From positions 1 through 41,564 of the forward strand of contig CAJTZX010000037.1 of the NCBI GenBank assembly GCA_910584345.1: a stretch of DNA of 41,564 bases, read 5' to 3'. The notes under the pieces were generated by a model that was not told where the DNA came from, searched no databases, and was given only the letters and a program-made list of their open reading frames with translations. The position numbers and the translations under genes were made by a program. Below, piece by piece: positions 39,100 to 41,564 of the stretch (its first letter is position 1; the number at the start of each line of letters is the position of its first letter). The stretch comes from an uncultured Eubacterium sp. Lineage in GTDB: Bacteria > Bacillota > Clostridia > Lachnospirales > Lachnospiraceae.

Positions 39100-40188
39100 T
39101 TATTTATCGATTTGAATGTCTCCCGACTCACAGTGAATCTCTATAAGATCATCCGAATTTTTCCCAATCGAAACATAGGATTCTCCCATTTTATGTCCGT
39201 CTACTTTCACCGTACCATATTCTGCAGCAAGATCATATGCATAGTCAGCCAGATCTTTTTCCAGCTCTATCTCTACATCACCATACATGGAACGAATGGT
39301 ACAATTGTTAAATAAAACATTCTGCATGCGGCAGTCGCCACTTTCCAGATCCATACGTACGCCTGCAAATTCTGCACGCTGTCCATCGACATTTCCATAT
39401 TCACTTTTAAGATACATCTGCTGCATGGAGGTATCCCGAAATCTAAGATCCCCGCTCTCCATATGAACAGTCGTATCTCCTGACACAGAAACCTGATCCA
39501 AGCATACACTTCCATATGCATCCTGAATGCTGCACGAACCGCCCTGCACCTGTTCCATCTGCAGCTTACCGGAATCCAGACTCATTTCCATTTCCTGAGC
39601 CTTTACATTCGACAAACTGACATCCCCATATTCTGCCTTAATTTGTAAACTGTCCGCCTGCATATTTTCACATACCGTATCTCCGGATTCCGTATTTAAT
39701 CGAATATCTTTAAATACTGCATCCTGCGGTACGCCAATCGTTACATACTCTTTTTCATCGTTATTTGTCAAATAATCTGCGTTAAAAAACCACATCATAT
39801 TGATAAAGCCATTGTTATAAGAAGGTTCTTCTTTATGTTTTAAAATAAGCTTCCCATCTTTTACTTCTTTCTGCAGTCTTGTGTCGTTCGAAAGGTTATA
39901 TGCTAACGTATACACTGCCGAATCAGACTGTTCTACCCGGATATCGGCATATTCCACATCAATTTCCATACAGTCAAAAGCTTCCAATGACTCTTCTGTG
40001 AACTTATATGCTCTCATTTTACCGTTTTTACTATTTTTCTCAAGCTGCGGCGCGTACACCCGGATACCTTCTGCATTAATCTGAAACCCATATACGATCC
40101 CACCCATTGCTATCCCTGCGCCTGCTAGTGCAAACCCTATTCCTGCTAGAACTGCACAGATAATGAAAAATTTTTTATTTTTACGCAT
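39100..40188 (-). CDS. DUF4097-family surface beta-repeat protein
   Basis: A 362-residue protein with one N-terminal membrane helix (about residues 7-30), the remainder outside or in the envelope. The body is a right-handed beta-type repeat: alternating Y-G-x-V/L and E/D-S-G-D/K-x units recur about every 20 residues (A-E-Y-G-D-V, L-D-S-G-K-L, D-A-Y-G-S-V, M-E-S-G-D-L, S-E-Y-G-N-V, L-E-S-G-D-C, S-M-Y-G-D-V). The molecular role of the family is not established. It typically accompanies DUF1700 and PadR genes, as here. The start ATG 40188 overlaps the DUF1700 stop by eight bases (ATGCGTAA), so translation is coupled. Confidence 0.88.
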   Translation of the reverse strand: MRKNKKFFIICAVLAGIGFALAGAGIAMGGIVYGFQINAEGIRVYAPQLEKNSKNGKMRAYKFTEESLEAFDCMEIDVEYADIRVEQSDSAVYTLAYNLSNDTRLQKEVKDGKLILKHKEEPSYNNGFINMMWFFNADYLTNNDEKEYVTIGVPQDAVFKDIRLNTESGDTVCENMQADSLQIKAEYGDVSLSNVKAQEMEMSLDSGKLQMEQVQGGSCSIQDAYGSVCLDQVSVSGDTTVHMESGDLRFRDTSMQQMYLKSEYGNVDGQRAEFAGVRMDLESGDCRMQNVLFNNCTIRSMYGDVEIELEKDLADYAYDLAAEYGTVKVDGHKMGESYVSIGKNSDDLIEIHCESGDIQIDK

Positions 40189-40771
40189 GTTTTTTGCCTT
40201 CCTTCCGAATCATTCTTGCTATGCCATGCAGCGTCCATCCCATCAAACGTCTGCACAGCAAATAAATACCATAGGTAAGCACAGCTCCTATTCCGACCTG
40301 CAGCAATCCCATTCCGACACAGCATAAGAACACCGGAACACTCTTTGCAAGAACACTAAATCCCGCTATCATTGTCAAAGGACCTGCAATCACTACACAC
40401 CCTGCCATAACAAGCAAAGCTAAAAGCAGCGCCCACACTGCAACCAATGCCGCCATCACAAGCACTACACCGGAAAACAGCAGCGGCAGTGCAATCGGTA
40501 CTGCGAATAAAGCAAGCAAAGCTACCCATAATCCATTCATACCAGTTCTTACATTTCTGACAGGCTCTTTCGAATAGTTCAGCGCCATGTCGCAAATGAT
40601 CTGATCTGCTGTCTCTTTCGGACTGCCGAGATCTTCAATCGCCTTTGCCTCATTTTCCTCTCCAGCCTCTGCAAAATATTCTTCATAGTATTCAATAGCA
40701 CGTGCAAAATCCTCTTTTGGCAGACGCTTCAATCGTTCTCTCAACTGTTTCATATATTCTTGTTTATTCAT
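40181..40771 (-). CDS. DUF1700-family membrane protein
   Basis: 196 residues from ATG 40771, which overlaps the PadR stop (ATGAATAA) and has AGGGGAAA upstream; the longer frame to 40852 reads through PadR. The N-terminus M-N-K-Q-E-Y-M-K-Q-L-R-E-R-L-K-R-L-P and then the Y-Y-E-E-Y-F-A-E-A-G-E-E-N-E segment and L-G-S-P-K-E-T-A-D-Q-I is the DUF1700 (HAAS-like) cytoplasmic helical domain. Three or four hydrophobic segments follow (about residues 85-180). HAAS domains often serve as partners of PadR regulators, which suggests the pair senses the envelope together. It is the middle gene of the PadR operon. Confidence 0.9.
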   Translation of the reverse strand: MNKQEYMKQLRERLKRLPKEDFARAIEYYEEYFAEAGEENEAKAIEDLGSPKETADQIICDMALNYSKEPVRNVRTGMNGLWVALLALFAVPIALPLLFSGVVLVMAALVAVWALLLALLVMAGCVVIAGPLTMIAGFSVLAKSVPVFLCCVGMGLLQVGIGAVLTYGIYLLCRRLMGWTLHGIARMIRKEGKKHA

Positions 40772-41270
40772 CGTTTCCCCTTTCCGCCGCTTCTGCTTTT
40801 TCTGATTCTCCTGTTGCTTTTGCTGCTTCTGCTCTTTCCAGTTCTTTTGCATTTTGCGTTGCTTGGGCCATTTTTGTTACTTCTGCTCCTTTTACTGTCT
40901 CTGTTTTTTCTGGTGTTTCCACTTTTTCAGCATCCGTCATTCTTTCTGCTACTTCTGCCTTACGACCGCAGTTTAAAATCTCCTGAACCGATTGAACATG
41001 TATCTTCCATTCCTGTTCTAAAAATTCTTTCTGCTGCCTTCCAACCTCCGTAATCCTATAGTATTTCCTGTTTCTGCCCTGAAACTGCCGATCATAAATA
41101 TCGACATAATGATTTTGTGCCAAACGCCGCAATACCGGATATAATGCAGAGTCTTTCAGGTTCGAAATTGTTTTCATCTGCTGGCTGATCTGATAACCGT
41201 AACTGTCTTCCCTGCTAATCATTGCCAGTACAAGCAATTCCATCAAAACTGGATTTAATGGATAAATCAT
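40764..41270 (-). CDS. PadR-family transcriptional regulator with acidic/alanine-rich tail
   Basis: A 168-residue regulator starting at ATG 41270 behind GGAG. Residues 1-95 are a PadR winged helix (L-L-V-L-A-M-I-S-R-E-D-S-Y-G-Y-Q-I-S-Q-Q, L-Y-P-V-L-R-R-L, R-K-Y-Y-R-I-T). The usual C-terminal dimer helix extends to about 100. The last 65 residues are a low-complexity stretch built from A-E, K-T-E and E-K-A runs, unusual for the family. The gene is preceded by a perfect sigma-A promoter embedded in AT-rich inverted sequence, where PadR proteins usually bind, so autoregulation is likely. It controls the downstream DUF1700 and DUF4097 genes by cotranscription. Confidence 0.92.
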   Translation of the reverse strand: MIYPLNPVLMELLVLAMISREDSYGYQISQQMKTISNLKDSALYPVLRRLAQNHYVDIYDRQFQGRNRKYYRITEVGRQQKEFLEQEWKIHVQSVQEILNCGRKAEVAERMTDAEKVETPEKTETVKGAEVTKMAQATQNAKELERAEAAKATGESEKAEAAERGNDE

Positions 41271-41309
41271 ATCATTCTCCTTTCTCGTTTATATCTTTTA
41301 TGTTTATAT

Positions 41310-41338
41310 ATTATATGTTATATAATATATATTGTCAA
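41310..41338 (-). promoter_or_regulatory. Consensus promoter of the PadR operon
   Basis: TTGACA (41338-41333) and TATAAT (41315-41310) are exactly 17 bases apart. The spacer and flanks are alternating TATA sequence with ATGT/ACAT half-sites, a likely PadR operator. Confidence 0.8.
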
Positions 41339-41460
41339 TACATATACTTTAATTAATTATATAATTTTTTTAAATCCATCCGCTCCTTTGACATTTACTG
41401 CTAAAAGCACATGATAAAGAACATCATTGAAAATTAAGATTATAAAGCAAGATCATTACA

Positions 41461-41505
41461 ACAAAAAAACAGAGGTATCTGCCATATGGCAATACCTCTG
41501 TTTTT
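41461..41505. terminator. Bidirectional rho-independent terminator
   Basis: CAGAGGTAT (41470-41478) pairs with ATACCTCTG (41492-41500), and inner GCC with GGC around ATAT. Five T residues follow on the plus strand, and on the minus strand seven T residues in TTTTTTTGT. It probably ends a minus-strand gene that comes from beyond the right edge: an open minus frame from the edge stops with TAG at 41509-41507. Confidence 0.85.
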
Positions 41506-41564
41506 ACTACGAGTACTCTCGGAAACTCACAGCCCTTGAAAATACTGTGATTCCATAGTGCCCC

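Noticed and set aside
41507..41564. Possible 3' end of a minus-strand gene at the right edge
   Set aside because: An 18-codon frame from the edge ends in TAG just before a strong terminator, but a second phase also stays open for 11 codons, and nothing is recognisable in so short a stretch. Not called as a gene.
1..41564. CRISPR arrays, tRNA or rRNA genes, complete insertion sequences
   Set aside because: I looked for regularly spaced long direct repeats, cloverleaf-like segments and transposase motifs and found none that hold up. The only transposon-related gene is the truncated tnpV.

Overview
The window looks like chromosome from a low-to-mid GC Gram-positive gut anaerobe, most probably Lachnospiraceae (Clostridia). 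The reasons are strong AGGAGG-type ribosome binding sites, consensus sigma-A promoters, a very large 2-hydroxyacyl-CoA dehydratase activase fusion, a PadR-DUF1700-DUF4097 operon, DUF4422-GT8 glycosyltransferases and a VanG/VanT-type D-Ser pair. This assignment rests on gene content and style only; no rRNA or tRNA gene was seen.

Left edge (1-1233): debris of an integrative element. It holds the end of an OmpR-type response regulator, a truncated tnpV fused to a scrap of aldo/keto reductase, and a small ORF with its own terminator.

1.2-21.2 kb, all on the minus strand: a surface-glycan locus read from an XRE regulator (21.2 kb) leftwards. It encodes a GT4, an ABC-2 exporter pair (the permease carries an extra extracytoplasmic domain), two paralogous DUF4422-GT8 proteins, a GT-C-like membrane protein (DUF6020), a radical SAM enzyme, an NAD-dependent SDR, a UbiA-family prenyltransferase with the decaprenyl-phosphate phosphoribosyltransferase motif, GalE, a GT2, UDP-glucose dehydrogenase and UDP-glucuronate decarboxylase. 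Two genes in it are broken by in-frame stops: an acyltransferase-3 gene (TGA) and a small membrane-protein gene (TAG and TGA). The nucleotide-sugar genes supply UDP-GlcA, UDP-Xyl and UDP-Gal (or UDP-Ara). The UbiA, SDR and GT-C-like genes suggest a second, lipid-linked pentose route. LysM and rhomboid-like genes follow.

21.2-27.7 kb: a regulatory intergenic region with a palindrome and a 21-bp direct repeat, a Uma2-family nuclease-like gene behind a short leader ORF, the activase, and a superoxide dismutase.

27.7-31.1 kb: a minimal D-Ser cell-wall pair, a VanG-type D-Ala-D-Ser ligase and a VanT serine racemase, with a consensus promoter overlapped by a palindrome. No vanXY or vanRS is adjacent.

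31.1-41.6 kb: a secreted alpha/beta hydrolase, an orphan LytTR regulator with tandem 20-bp repeats upstream, a long palindromic element, a ZIP transporter, a small alarmone synthetase, a cysteine hydrolase, a FIST sensor plus soluble methyl-accepting protein pair, RidA, and the PadR-DUF1700-DUF4097 envelope-stress-type operon. A short inverted repeat built on AACAGTT/AACTGTT recurs between genes here but was not seen between genes of the glycan locus.
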